A stretch of 64,000 nt of DNA from Vreelandella nigrificans (GTDB lineage Bacteria; Pseudomonadota; Gammaproteobacteria; Pseudomonadales; Halomonadaceae), in assembly GCF_002374315.1 (NCBI RefSeq), contig NZ_NWUX01000002.1, positions 301,730 through 365,729 of the forward strand, written 5' to 3'. Made by a program: the position numbers and the translations under genes. Below the pieces are notes generated by a model, which worked only from the letters and a program-made list of their open reading frames with translations, was not told the origin of the DNA and did not search any database. Positions 21,200 to 29,916 of the stretch are shown one piece after another. Within the stretch, counting starts at the first letter, position 1, and each line of letters begins with the position of its first letter.

Positions 21200-21483
21200 T
21201 GGCAGAGTTAAGGGGCCGTTTTATCGAAGTACCGGCGCGTATGTTGCCGCCGGAAACACTAAATGCCCTGCTGGAAGCGTTTGTTACCCGCCAGGGGTAC
21301 GACACCACTGATACGGGTGCGGGTATGAGCGGCTGGGTAGCCGAGCTTAAGCAGCAGCTTGAGCGCCACGAGCTGATTATTGCCCATGATCTTGAGCTTG
21401 AAATGACCGAGGTGATGACTCTCGCCCAATGGCGTGCCTTTGGACGAGATCTGGCGGACGACGAGGAGGAGGGGGACTACTGA
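21199..21483 (+). CDS. YheU-family (UPF0270) small protein
   Basis: This 94-residue protein resembles the E. coli YheU family. The diagnostic block is LPPETLNALLEAFVTRQG followed by a middle region ending WVAELKQQLERHELIIAHD. The function of the family is unknown. Translational coupling with ligA is likely (TAATG overlap). The acidic tail extends past the usual YheU end and overlaps the convergent mnmC gene by 7 bases. Confidence 0.72.
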
Positions 21484-23489
21484 TCGCGCACCAATGTACT
21501 GATAATACGTCGTCCAGGGTGTAGGTGATCCACCAGCGGTTGCTCCAGGGGGAGTGGCTCATCGCAGATTCTAGACGCAATTACCTCGGCGCATAGCGGG
21601 GCGCTGGCAAGCCCCCGCGAGCCGTGGGCAGTAGTGATCCATAGTCCTGAATAGTGCTCGCCCTGGGTACTTGGTACCTTGGATGCATCCTTACGTAGTA
21701 CCGCGTAAACGTGCTGCCAGATATCGGCTTTCGGCACTGGCCCTGCGTAAGGGCTTTTATCCGGGCTTGCTGCCCGTACGGCGGCACGGCCTTTCAGGTC
21801 CTCAGCACTCAGCGCCAGGCCGGAAGCTTCTAACTGCGCAACCCAATCTGGTAGCGCTTGGCGCAGTTCATCAATGTTGCGCTGGTGGTCGTCAGCGGTC
21901 ACATTGCTGGTGGTGTTATTGGGGATAAAACTGGCACCAAAGGTTAGTATGCCTTCCACTGGGGGCGATACATAGCCACCGGCGCATACTACTCGCTGTG
22001 GGGCTTGTAACCCCTCTGGGAGTGCCATCTCGCTGACTTGGCCACGTACCTGCTGCAACGGCAGCTCAGCGGTTTGCGCAAATTGATTGGCAAGCGTTGC
22101 GTTAGCCACTACTACTTGGTCTGCGTTGATAGACTCTCCACTGACCAGCTCAATCTGCCATGCGTTGCCTTGCTGGTGTAGTGCGGTTACTTCCCCTTGA
22201 TACAGAGTGATATTAGGGTGCTTAACCAACTGTTCACATAGCAACTTAGGCCGCACCCAGCCAGCCTGGGGATAAAACAGCCCATGGTTAGCATTAATCG
22301 GAACGCCCACAAGCTTACTAAGGCCTTCCGATTGAGCCGTAACCACCGTCTCTGGCAGCGAGTGGCGGTCCATAAAGCGCTGTTGACGGGTAATTTCTTT
22401 GTCGCTTAAGGCAAGTTGTACCACGCCACTGGGTTGCCATAGCGGTGTATTCAGCGGCACATCGGTAGCCAACTGGTTAAGCCAGCGTTGGCTGTAGAGC
22501 ATACCCGCAAAATAGAACCGGCTTTGGTGATTGGTCTCCGCTGCCAGCTTCACGTACAACGCTCCCTGGCGGTTACCGGAGCCTCCTGCACCGGGGGCAT
22601 CCCGTTCTACCACTGTCACGCGTAAGCCACGTTTTGCTAGCGCGGCCGCGACGCTGCAGCCCGCTATGCCTGCTCCTATGACCACCACATGATTCGCGGT
22701 ATGCGCGGTAGGCGGGGTAAACCAAGGGGTTGCTTGGCGGCGCATGTCGGCGGGAGGAGTATCAATATGGCCCGCGAGCATTTCCCGCTTACGCCCAAAC
22801 CCCGGTACTTTTTGCCAGCTAAATCCCGCTGCTTTTAGACCACGTTTCACAATACCTGCGCAGGTAAAAGTGGCAAAGGTGGCACCTGGGCGGGAGCGGG
22901 CAGCCATGGCCTCAAACAGCTCAGGTTGCCACATTTCAGCGTTTTTAGACGGTGCAAAACCGTCCAAAAACCAAGCGTCCACTTGGCCATCTAATAAGCT
23001 CAACCGCTCGGTGGTATCACCAAAATGCAGGTCAAGAGTTACTCGCTCGCTAAGATGTAAACGGTGGATACCACTAACAGCCTCGGGCCACAGGGCGCAC
23101 AGTTTTTGTGAATAACCCGCGAGTGAAGGCCAAGCGCTTAATGCACGTATCAGAGAGTTCTGATCAAGGGGAAACTTTTCTGTGGATAACAGGTGTAGCC
23201 GTGCGCTTGCTGGCGCGTGTTGTTCAAAGCAGGCCCAGGCGCACAGCATATTTAGCCCGGTGCCAAAGCCCGTTTCACCAATCACAAAAGCGCGGGCATG
23301 CTGCCACGCCGCAAAACGCTCGGGAAGGTGGTTAGCTCCCAAGAAAACGTGTTCTGTTTCGGCGCGCCCATCGCCACGGGTGAAATAGACGTCATCGAAG
23401 GCTGTTGAGTGGGGGGCCCCCTCGTTCCAAGTAAGCGCTGGTATGGTTAACGCCGCGAGTGGAGGTAAAGCGTTTGGACGTTGGGTCAC
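21477..23489 (-). CDS. mnmC: Bifunctional tRNA modification enzyme MnmC
   Basis: This 670-residue fusion makes 5-methylaminomethyl-2-thiouridine at the tRNA wobble position. The N-terminal SAM-dependent methyltransferase domain (DUF752) has GETGFGTGLN at residues 71-80 and FLDGFAPSKN near 175. The C-terminal FAD-dependent oxidoreductase has VVIGAGIAGCSVAAALAKRG at about 269-288 and removes the carboxymethyl group from cmnm5s2U. Both halves look intact. It converges with the yheU-type gene. Confidence 0.95.
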   Translation of the reverse strand: MTQRPNALPPLAALTIPALTWNEGAPHSTAFDDVYFTRGDGRAETEHVFLGANHLPERFAAWQHARAFVIGETGFGTGLNMLCAWACFEQHAPASARLHLLSTEKFPLDQNSLIRALSAWPSLAGYSQKLCALWPEAVSGIHRLHLSERVTLDLHFGDTTERLSLLDGQVDAWFLDGFAPSKNAEMWQPELFEAMAARSRPGATFATFTCAGIVKRGLKAAGFSWQKVPGFGRKREMLAGHIDTPPADMRRQATPWFTPPTAHTANHVVVIGAGIAGCSVAAALAKRGLRVTVVERDAPGAGGSGNRQGALYVKLAAETNHQSRFYFAGMLYSQRWLNQLATDVPLNTPLWQPSGVVQLALSDKEITRQQRFMDRHSLPETVVTAQSEGLSKLVGVPINANHGLFYPQAGWVRPKLLCEQLVKHPNITLYQGEVTALHQQGNAWQIELVSGESINADQVVVANATLANQFAQTAELPLQQVRGQVSEMALPEGLQAPQRVVCAGGYVSPPVEGILTFGASFIPNNTTSNVTADDHQRNIDELRQALPDWVAQLEASGLALSAEDLKGRAAVRAASPDKSPYAGPVPKADIWQHVYAVLRKDASKVPSTQGEHYSGLWITTAHGSRGLASAPLCAEVIASRICDEPLPLEQPLVDHLHPGRRIISTLVRDQ

Positions 23490-23578
23490 GCGGGTATCCC
23501 CGTACTAATAAAGTGAGCGATAAGAGTTGGTTAAAAAATGATCAATTTGCTAATCGGGGCGTTATCACTGGCCTGTAG

Positions 23579-23640
23579 AAAAGCGTCCGCTGGGTTTGCA
23601 CAGAGTTTTCCACAGGCTCTGTGAAAAACCAGGCGGACCC
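23579..23640 (-). terminator. Two-tier hairpin downstream of yciI, probable terminator
   Basis: An outer stem GTCCGC/GCGGAC (23585-23590 and 23633-23638), extended by partly paired TGG/CCA and TTT/AAA tracts, encloses an inner stem GTTTTCCACAG/CTGTGAAAAAC (one mismatch, 3-base loop, 23605-23629). Read leftward, the outer stem is followed by GCTTTTC. It sits between the yciI stop and the mnmC start and probably terminates yciI. Confidence 0.6.
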
Positions 23641-23660
23641 TCCATATTCGCCCAAAAGGG

Positions 23661-23960
23661 TCAAGGCAAAACTTTTTTGAACGGCTTAACAATTACCTTG
23701 GCATAGACCCCTGCAATGATGTATGGGTCTGCGTCTGCCCATGCTTGTGCGGCTTCTAGGCTGTCGAATTCCGCTACGACTAAGCTGCCGCTGAAGCCCG
23801 CTTCGCCCGGGTTGTCAGCATCAATGGCGGGGTGTGGGCCAGCTAGCACCAGGCGGCCTTCATCGCGCAGGGCCTCTAGGCGAGCCAAGTGATCTGGGCG
23901 TGCCGATAACCGACGCTCCAAGCTGTTAGCTACATCTTCACTGATAATGGCGTAATGCAT
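23661..23960 (-). CDS. YciI family protein
   Basis: This 99-residue ferredoxin-like (dimeric alpha-beta barrel) protein of the YciI family begins [17 protein letters not shown] and contains [11 protein letters not shown] and [18 protein letters not shown], the conserved YciI blocks. The His in AGPHP is the residue proposed as catalytic in the family; the substrate is unknown. ATG 23960 has AAGGAG upstream, so longer readings are rejected. It is divergent from rnm. Confidence 0.88.
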   Translation of the reverse strand: MHYAIISEDVANSLERRLSARPDHLARLEALRDEGRLVLAGPHPAIDADNPGEAGFSGSLVVAEFDSLEAAQAWADADPYIIAGVYAKVIVKPFKKVLP

Positions 23961-24077
23961 GGAAATAACTCCTTGAATGCAGGGGGCGATTGTCCAGAGT
24001 AACATTGACCGCACCCGCGTAAGCGCGCACCATGGCGAGCGCCTGTGAACCATTAAAGGGAAACAGGAAGCCTGTTC

Positions 24078-25058
24078 GTGTCTGACACGCCTATTCTGAC
24101 AAACTCGCCACACGGCGTCATGCTTATGCCCCTACTTCCTGCAAACTCTCTCCCCCATGCCTTTGATGCCGACCAGCGATACCCGGTGGATTTACACATG
24201 CATTCCACGGCATCCGACGGTGCGCTGACGCCCAGCGAACTGGTTACGCTCTGTGCTGAGCGTGGGCTTCGCTATATGGCGCTGACCGATCACGACACCA
24301 TGGATGGCATAGCCGAGGCAGCCGAAGCTGCTCAGCATGCTGGGCTTTGCTTAGTGCCAGGCTGTGAGTTATCCACGCGTTGGCAGGGGATTAATATTCA
24401 TGTGGTAGCGCTAATGCCAGGCGGGCTGCAAGGCCCTATGGTGGAGGGGCTTGAGCAGCAGCGGATAGCACGGATACAGCGAGCAGAGCTCATTGCTGAG
24501 CGGCTAGAGAAGGCTGGGCTTTCCAACGCGCTGGAAAAGGCCCGGCTACAGGCTGGCAGCGAGCGTCCGCTGGGGCGTCCGGATTTTGCCCGTGCCTTGG
24601 TAGCCGATGGCATGGTGGCTGATTGGGCTAGCGCGTTTAAGCGTTACCTGGGCAGTGGTAAAAAAGGTGATGTAAAAGCCCTCTGGCCAGAAATTAGTGA
24701 AGCAGTGAAGTGGGTAGTGGCTTCAGGTGGTGTGGCGGTGCTGGCACACCCACTGCGACATGGGTTAACCAGGCGCAAGCGTGGCCTGCTAATGGATACC
24801 TTCCAGGCTGCAGGCGGGCAAGGCGTTGAGCTGGTTAGTGGCCAGCAAAACCCTGACAGCACCCGTGATTTAGCTCGTCAGCTGGTTGAGCGTGATTTAT
24901 ACGCCTCTATGGGCAGTGATTTTCACTTTCCTGGTAGCCATGCTGCCCCAGGAAGCATGAGCTTGATACCACGCACCGCTGCGCTGCCGATTTGGCAGCA
25001 CCCACGCCTTGCTCACCTGAGGGATGCCCCTAGTGGCATGCTAGCACTAGGGTGTTAA
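24078..25058 (+). CDS. rnm: PHP-domain 5'-3' exoribonuclease Rnm (YciV/TrpH, RNase AM)
   Basis: This 326-residue PHP-family metal phosphoesterase has [11 protein letters not shown] at residues 38-48 and TDHDTMDGI, and further metal ligands appear in CELST, LAHPLR and GSDFHFPG. In E. coli, YciV (RNase AM) matures the 5' ends of rRNAs and degrades short 5'-phosphorylated fragments. GTG 24078 has AGGA nine bases upstream; ATG 24120 is an alternative. The neighbour at 25173 is a YciO-type gene, conserving the E. coli yciV-yciO pairing. Confidence 0.88.
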   Translation: MSDTPILTNSPHGVMLMPLLPANSLPHAFDADQRYPVDLHMHSTASDGALTPSELVTLCAERGLRYMALTDHDTMDGIAEAAEAAQHAGLCLVPGCELSTRWQGINIHVVALMPGGLQGPMVEGLEQQRIARIQRAELIAERLEKAGLSNALEKARLQAGSERPLGRPDFARALVADGMVADWASAFKRYLGSGKKGDVKALWPEISEAVKWVVASGGVAVLAHPLRHGLTRRKRGLLMDTFQAAGGQGVELVSGQQNPDSTRDLARQLVERDLYASMGSDFHFPGSHAAPGSMSLIPRTAALPIWQHPRLAHLRDAPSGMLALGC

Positions 25059-25089
25059 GCCAGCGAATCAGCTAAGCTGATACTGGTAT

Positions 25090-25136
25090 AGTTAAAGATA
25101 CCGATACAGTTAAAGATACCGATACAGTTAAAAAGT
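25090..25136. repeat. Tandem repeat, 18-bp unit, about 2.6 copies
   Basis: AGTTAAAGATACCGATAC occurs exactly at 25090-25107 and 25108-25125, followed by a partial variant copy. It lies 31 bases after the rnm stop and ends about 37 bases before the next start, so it may sit in the leader or promoter of that gene. Confidence 0.85.
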
Positions 25137-25172
25137 ACCGAGCGAACATATGCCTACAGGCAGGAGTAAGCG

Positions 25173-25796
25173 ATGAGCCAATATTTTCAGATTCATCCGG
25201 AAAACCCGCAAAAGCGCTTAATTGATCAAGCTATCGAGATTATTCGTAAAGGCGGGGTGGTGGCGTACCCAACTGATTCTGGTTATGCATTGGGTTGCCA
25301 TTTGGGCGAGAAAAAGGCCATTGAGAAAATCAAATGGCTGCGCTCGCTGGATGATAAGCACAACTTTACTTTGGTGTGTTCCGATCTCTCTGAAATTGGC
25401 ACCTACGCTAAAGTAGATAATGATGTGTTTCGGCTGCTGAAAGCCCACACCCCTGGGCCTTATACCTATATTTTGGATGCAACGTCTGAGGTGCCACGCC
25501 TTTTACTGCACCCCAAGCGCCGCTCAATAGGCGTGCGTGTACCAGATCACCGGATTACGCATGCGCTATTGGCAGCCCTGGGTGAGCCGTTAATGAGCGT
25601 GACGCTGATCCCTGTAGGCGATGATCTACCCATGAACGACCCGGAGGAGATTCGCGAACGCTTTGGTGCTCATTTAGATGCCATTATTGATGGTGGTGCC
25701 TGCCATTTAGACCCCACCAGCGTTATTGATTTGCGTGACTTGCCGCCGAAAATCATTCGTGAAGGGCGGGGGGATATTACGCCGTTCAGTAGCTAG
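25173..25796 (+). CDS. YciO-type Sua5/YrdC/YwlC family protein
   Basis: This 207-residue YrdC-fold protein has the N-terminal GGVVAYPTDSGYALGCH segment and KRRSIGVRVPDH, which bind the nucleotide and threonine parts of the substrate in Sua5/TsaC enzymes. The position next to rnm and the SQYFQIHPENPQKRLI N-terminus point to the YciO branch rather than TsaC. True TsaC makes threonylcarbamoyl-AMP for tRNA t6A; YciO is reported to be at best weakly active, so the function is uncertain. AGGAG lies ahead of the ATG. Confidence 0.88.
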   Translation: MSQYFQIHPENPQKRLIDQAIEIIRKGGVVAYPTDSGYALGCHLGEKKAIEKIKWLRSLDDKHNFTLVCSDLSEIGTYAKVDNDVFRLLKAHTPGPYTYILDATSEVPRLLLHPKRRSIGVRVPDHRITHALLAALGEPLMSVTLIPVGDDLPMNDPEEIRERFGAHLDAIIDGGACHLDPTSVIDLRDLPPKIIREGRGDITPFSS

Positions 25797-25820
25797 TTTT
25801 CAGGTGTGGCCTAAATTTTC

Positions 25821-26699
25821 CTAGCTCTGGCTTTTATCTTTTTTGTGCTGGCGCGGGTCCTCACTCTCTTCATCCAGCCAAGTGCCGCAGCGCAGGCAGT
25901 AGCGGGCACGTTTTTCGTGGCGGTCATGACCACAGCCTGGGCATGCTTCTTCAGAGTAGCGATCCTCACGAATCGAGCGGATCACCTGGGCGGAAAATAC
26001 CCCAGTAGGCACCGCAATAATGGAGTAACCCAGCAGCATTAGCACCATGGTGATAGCCTTACCGAGCGAGGTGGCGGGTACAATATCGCCATAGCCCACT
26101 GTCGTCATGCTCACAATCGCCCAGTACATCGACATAGGAATGCTGGTAAAGCCTGACTCTGGTGATTCAATGGTGTACATCAGCGCCGCAAACAGCATTA
26201 CTACCATTAAGACGCTACTGAAAAATAATAAGATTTGGCGGAGGCTGCGCTTAAGTGCGTCGAGCAGTAGGCGCCCTTCACCAATGAACTCCATTAACCT
26301 TAGAATACGAAAGATGCGTAGCACGCGAAGAATGCGAACCATCACTAGCCCGTGAGCCCCTGGTACTAGCAGCACTAGCCAAGTCGGAATAATCGCGATC
26401 AAATCGACAATGCCGTAGAAGCTTTTAAGGTAAATGGTGGGGCGCTCTAAGCAATAAATACGCACCGCTAGCTCAACGCTGAACAGCAGCGTAAATGCCC
26501 ACTCGACATAGAAGAAATACTGCCCGTAACGTTCGGAGTAAGCTTCCACACTATCTAGCAAAATCACCGCTACGCTCATCAGAATGGCGATAATCAAAGC
26601 GATATCAAACGCCTTGGCACCTGGGGTGTCAGATTCAAAAATAATATGAAATAGTCGTGTGCGAATTCCTTCCGCACCTGGCGCTAAATGAAAGCTCAT
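25821..26699 (-). CDS. Voltage-gated K+ channel (ion transport domain) with C-terminal zinc ribbon
   Basis: This 292-residue six-helix channel has an S4 helix MVRILRVLRIFRILRLM (120-136) with arginine at nearly every third position. The pore carries the K+ filter TTVGYGD at 199-205. After S6 (about 213-236) comes a short cytoplasmic tail with two CxxC pairs (Cys253/Cys256 and Cys268/Cys271) that should form a zinc ribbon, then a charged end. Kv-type bacterial channels are common; the zinc-ribbon tail is a less usual add-on and may set tetramer or metal sensitivity (inference). Confidence 0.9.
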   Translation of the reverse strand: MSFHLAPGAEGIRTRLFHIIFESDTPGAKAFDIALIIAILMSVAVILLDSVEAYSERYGQYFFYVEWAFTLLFSVELAVRIYCLERPTIYLKSFYGIVDLIAIIPTWLVLLVPGAHGLVMVRILRVLRIFRILRLMEFIGEGRLLLDALKRSLRQILLFFSSVLMVVMLFAALMYTIESPESGFTSIPMSMYWAIVSMTTVGYGDIVPATSLGKAITMVLMLLGYSIIAVPTGVFSAQVIRSIREDRYSEEACPGCGHDRHEKRARYCLRCGTWLDEESEDPRQHKKDKSQS

Positions 26700-26728
26700 C
26701 GTGTCATCCTGGGTGGGCTTAACGCTTA

Positions 26729-27628
26729 TTAGCGTAGCGGGGTTTGAGCAGCCAAGCGATTCGCTAGCGTTAACGCAGTATGACCGTAGGCGGTACTTGG
26801 CTGCCCATCAGCATTAAGCGCTTTGTTCAACTGCTGCGCCAAGCTGTTGAGGCCAACGTCAAGGCTGGGATGGGTTGCTAGGTTGTTCAAGGCATGCTGA
26901 GCCGCTCGCAAGTGCTCGTTTTGACCGCTGTCGTGATGGGCATCTAGTGCCACGGTAGCCCGGTGTAGCCATTGGGCGGGTGTGCTGGCCTCGGGAAGTG
27001 CCCACTGTTTTATGGCTAAAGCATTACCGCGGGCTGCTTTGCTGCTGTCAGAAGGGCGTAGCGGAACACTTTCTGCCAGTGTTAACGCCAGTGCCCATAG
27101 CGCTTCTGGCTCGCCTGCTTTTAGCTCAAGCTCTATTTCACAAATTGGTGCTCGGGCGCTGCCGCTGGTTATTTCTCCTTCGTCCAGTACTAGCTCAATG
27201 TGGCTCCCTTGCCACGTAAGCTGCCAGCTATGCCGAGTAAAATCAGTACGCAGGGTAGGGGCGAGCTGGCCCAGATAGACTGCTAGCTTGCCTTGGAAGG
27301 GGGGAAGCTGTTGAAGGGCTTTTTGATCCAGCTGTTGGCTGGTAAGTTGCCACTCCCACTCCTGTCGGCTGGATAAACCACCCCCGCCATGGCCTGCAGT
27401 TTTAACGGTCTGAAGTATCCGGTCATCAATTTGACGCAGGCGGACGGCGATCTTTGATTTAGCCAAATCGCCGGAGGGTGTGTCGAAGTAGGTATTGACT
27501 AAATACTGCTTCAGCGGCGCAGTGCCTGCTAGCATTGGGTGGGTAAGTAGTGTTTTGGTGTGTGCGGAAGGTAGCGCTAGCTTAAGCTCAACCTCGTTGA
27601 CTGCTAAATTAATGTTTGAGTTTTTCAT
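26729..27628 (-). CDS. CYTH domain protein (probable inorganic triphosphatase)
   Basis: This 299-residue protein has the CYTH signature near the N-terminus (EVELKLAL, the ExExK motif), then YFDTPSGDL, RLRQIDDR, TVKTAGHG, LVLDEGEI and CEIELELKAG, the charged residues lining the triphosphate tunnel. The C-terminal ~90 residues are helical and may be a shortened relative of the CHAD half found in YgiF-type proteins, which are longer. ATG 27628 is preferred because AAGGTGG lies upstream; a GTG at 27640 is possible. Substrate, probably tripolyphosphate, is inferred. Confidence 0.82.
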   Translation of the reverse strand: MKNSNINLAVNEVELKLALPSAHTKTLLTHPMLAGTAPLKQYLVNTYFDTPSGDLAKSKIAVRLRQIDDRILQTVKTAGHGGGGLSSRQEWEWQLTSQQLDQKALQQLPPFQGKLAVYLGQLAPTLRTDFTRHSWQLTWQGSHIELVLDEGEITSGSARAPICEIELELKAGEPEALWALALTLAESVPLRPSDSSKAARGNALAIKQWALPEASTPAQWLHRATVALDAHHDSGQNEHLRAAQHALNNLATHPSLDVGLNSLAQQLNKALNADGQPSTAYGHTALTLANRLAAQTPLR

Positions 27629-27690
27629 GACATTAGCCACCTTGGTAGTGTGACGTTTTAGTGAATTTTTGATGACATTGTGAACTTTTC

Positions 27691-27719
27691 ATGACGGCGG
27701 CGGGCGCACTCTTTATACT
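27691..27719 (+). promoter_or_regulatory. Possible sigma70 promoter for the DUF47-pit pair
   Basis: ATGACG (27691-27696) and TATACT (27714-27719) are separated by 17 bases, 45 bases before the DUF47 start. The -10 is good and the -35 is partial. No convincing PhoB box is visible. Confidence 0.4.
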
Positions 27720-27763
27720 GGCGCCGCCATTTCCAGGCTCCCCGAAAACAGGCTAAAGGCTAT

Positions 27764-28444
27764 ATGGTTACCTCCAACCCTTTTTCCGCGATGTTTGGCC
27801 GCTCGCCATTCCAGCCGCTGCTGGCCCACATCGTCAAGGCCAATGAATGTGCCGATCAACTGTTGCCGTTCTTTGAAGCAACGCTTGTTGGTGATTGGGA
27901 CACCGCCGCTACGATACGCGAGAACGTGACGCGGTTAGAGCACGACGCCGACATGCTTAAAACTGAGCTGCGGCTAAACTTGCCCAATACGATGTTCCTA
28001 CCTGTATCGCGCTCTGACCTGCTCGATTTGATCAGTGTGCAGGATAAGATCGCTAATAAGGTGCGTGACATTACCGGTATTATGCTGGGCCGTAAAATGT
28101 GTGTGCCTGATGAGCTAGCAGTGCCAATGCGTGAGTACATGGTCACTAGCGTGGCCTGTGTGGCTCAAGCACGCCAAGCACTCGAAGAGCTTAAAGATCT
28201 ACTTGAGTCAGGGTTTGGGCGCAATGTTTCTGATGTGATGCAGAATATGATTCGTGAGTTGCACACTCTTGAGCACCAAGCGGATGATCAGCAAATCGCT
28301 ATTCGGCGTCGGCTGTTTGAGCTGGAAAGTCAGTTACCGCCGGTGGATGTGATCTTTCTCTACAAGATCATTGACTGGGTTGGCGAGTTGTCCGATCGCG
28401 CCGAACGTGTGGGCAGCCGCCTACAGATTTTGACCGCACGCTAA
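27764..28444 (+). CDS. DUF47 (TIGR00153, PhoU-like) phosphate transport accessory protein
   Basis: This 226-residue all-helical protein of the DUF47 family, structurally related to PhoU, contains LEHDADMLKTELR and LEHQADDQQIAIRR, the repeated ExxxD metal-binding helices. Such proteins are encoded directly upstream of low-affinity PiT phosphate transporters and probably regulate or stabilise them. Here pit begins 9 bases downstream, so co-transcription is nearly certain. Confidence 0.9.
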   Translation: MVTSNPFSAMFGRSPFQPLLAHIVKANECADQLLPFFEATLVGDWDTAATIRENVTRLEHDADMLKTELRLNLPNTMFLPVSRSDLLDLISVQDKIANKVRDITGIMLGRKMCVPDELAVPMREYMVTSVACVAQARQALEELKDLLESGFGRNVSDVMQNMIRELHTLEHQADDQQIAIRRRLFELESQLPPVDVIFLYKIIDWVGELSDRAERVGSRLQILTAR

Positions 28445-28453
28445 GGGGATCTC

Positions 28454-29719
28454 ATGCTGATTATTGCCCAGCACGGTGAAATTTTTATCATCCTGGCCTG
28501 CTTGTTTGGCTTCTTTATGGCTTGGGGCGTGGGTGCCAACGATGTAGCCAACGCCATGGGGACTTCGGTGGGGTCGAAAGCGATCACCATCAAACAGGCC
28601 ATCATTATTGCGGTTATTTTTGAGTTTTTAGGTGCCTGGTTAGCAGGTGGGGAAGTAACCGCCACTATTCGTGGCGGCATGCTCGACCCAGTCCTGCTTG
28701 AAGCAAATCCACAGCTACTGGTTTACGGCATGCTCTCTGCGTTGCTGGCAGCAGCTATCTGGCTGATGATTGCTTCTGCTCGCGGTTGGCCGGTGTCTAC
28801 CACACACTCTATTGTGGGCGCTATTGTGGGCTTTGGCGCGGTAGGGTTAGGTGTTGAGGCGGTGGCTTGGAGCCGAGTGGGTACGATTGCTTCCAGTTGG
28901 GTTATTTCGCCTCTGTTGGCCGGTACCATCGGTTTTGTGTTGTTTAAGTCGGTACACCACCTTATTTTTGAAAACAAGGACCCATTCGCAGCGGCTAAGC
29001 GTTACGTGCCTGGCTATATATTCCTGGTCGGGTTTATCGTTTCCATGGTCACGCTAACCAAAGGTTTGACTCACGTCGGGCTAGATCTCACCTTCGGCCA
29101 AAGCTTCTTACTGTCGATTTTGCTGGGTGCCGCCATTATGGGGCTGGGCCTTATACTGCAACGTCGTATTAAGTATGAGAAAAACACCAGCGATCACTTT
29201 GGCTACGCCAACGTAGAGCGTGTATTTGGCGTGCTGATGATCTTTACTGCCTGTGCAATGGCGTTTGCTCATGGTTCCAACGATGTCGCTAATGCCGTCG
29301 GTCCGTTGGCAGCGGTTATCAGCGTGGTGCGTAGCGATGGTGTCATTGATAGTGCTGCCTTAGTACCCTGGTGGGTACTAGTGCTAGGTGGTGCTGGCAT
29401 CGTAGTGGGGCTTGTTACTTACGGCCATAAGGTGATTGCAACGGTGGGTACTGGCATTACCGAATTAACCCCCAGCCGTGGCTTTGCGGCAACGTTAGCA
29501 GCGGCTACCACTGTTGTACTGGCTTCCGGTACCGGCTTGCCTATTTCCACCACCCATACGCTAGTAGGCGCCATTCTCGGAGTAGGGCTGGCGCGTGGCA
29601 TGGCAGCACTTAACCTGCGTGTTATCGGCACCATTGTAATGTCGTGGTTGATTACGCTACCTGCTGGTGCGGGCTTGGCCATCCTGTTTTTCTTTATGTT
29701 CAAAGGCATGTTTGGCTAA
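28454..29719 (+). CDS. Inorganic phosphate transporter, PiT family
   Basis: This 421-residue membrane protein has the duplicated PiT signature: GANDVANAMGTSVGSKA in the first half and GSNDVANAVGPLAA in the second, each preceding a cluster of helices. TTHSIVGA and TTHTLVGA are further internal-repeat markers. It is a metal-phosphate symporter driven by H+ or Na+. It forms a pair with the DUF47 gene and is followed by a long-stem terminator. Confidence 0.95.
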   Translation: MLIIAQHGEIFIILACLFGFFMAWGVGANDVANAMGTSVGSKAITIKQAIIIAVIFEFLGAWLAGGEVTATIRGGMLDPVLLEANPQLLVYGMLSALLAAAIWLMIASARGWPVSTTHSIVGAIVGFGAVGLGVEAVAWSRVGTIASSWVISPLLAGTIGFVLFKSVHHLIFENKDPFAAAKRYVPGYIFLVGFIVSMVTLTKGLTHVGLDLTFGQSFLLSILLGAAIMGLGLILQRRIKYEKNTSDHFGYANVERVFGVLMIFTACAMAFAHGSNDVANAVGPLAAVISVVRSDGVIDSAALVPWWVLVLGGAGIVVGLVTYGHKVIATVGTGITELTPSRGFAATLAAATTVVLASGTGLPISTTHTLVGAILGVGLARGMAALNLRVIGTIVMSWLITLPAGAGLAILFFFMFKGMFG

Positions 29720-29780
29720 CAAGCTGGGCTAATCCCACGGCTACACGTCTTGGTGTTATGCCATTGCTGGCTATGAACGC

Positions 29781-29858
29781 AGCGGCACCTTCTGTGTATA
29801 AGATCTTTGCATACATTCTGTGCTCAAGATCTTTGCAATAGAAGGTGCCGCTGTTTTT
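29781..29858 (+). terminator. Long-stem terminator after pit with internal direct repeats
   Basis: AGCGGCACCTTCT (29781-29793) pairs perfectly with AGAAGGTGCCGCT (29840-29852), followed by GTTTTTT. The 46-base loop holds two copies of AAGATCTTTGCA (29800-29811 and 29826-29837), each containing a BglII-type palindrome. The T run favours terminator function for pit; the large loop is unusual. Confidence 0.75.
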
Positions 29859-29916
29859 TGTGCTCTGTTAATATAAATATGGTTATTTTCTTTCACCTGC
29901 TGCCGGAGAGCGGCCC

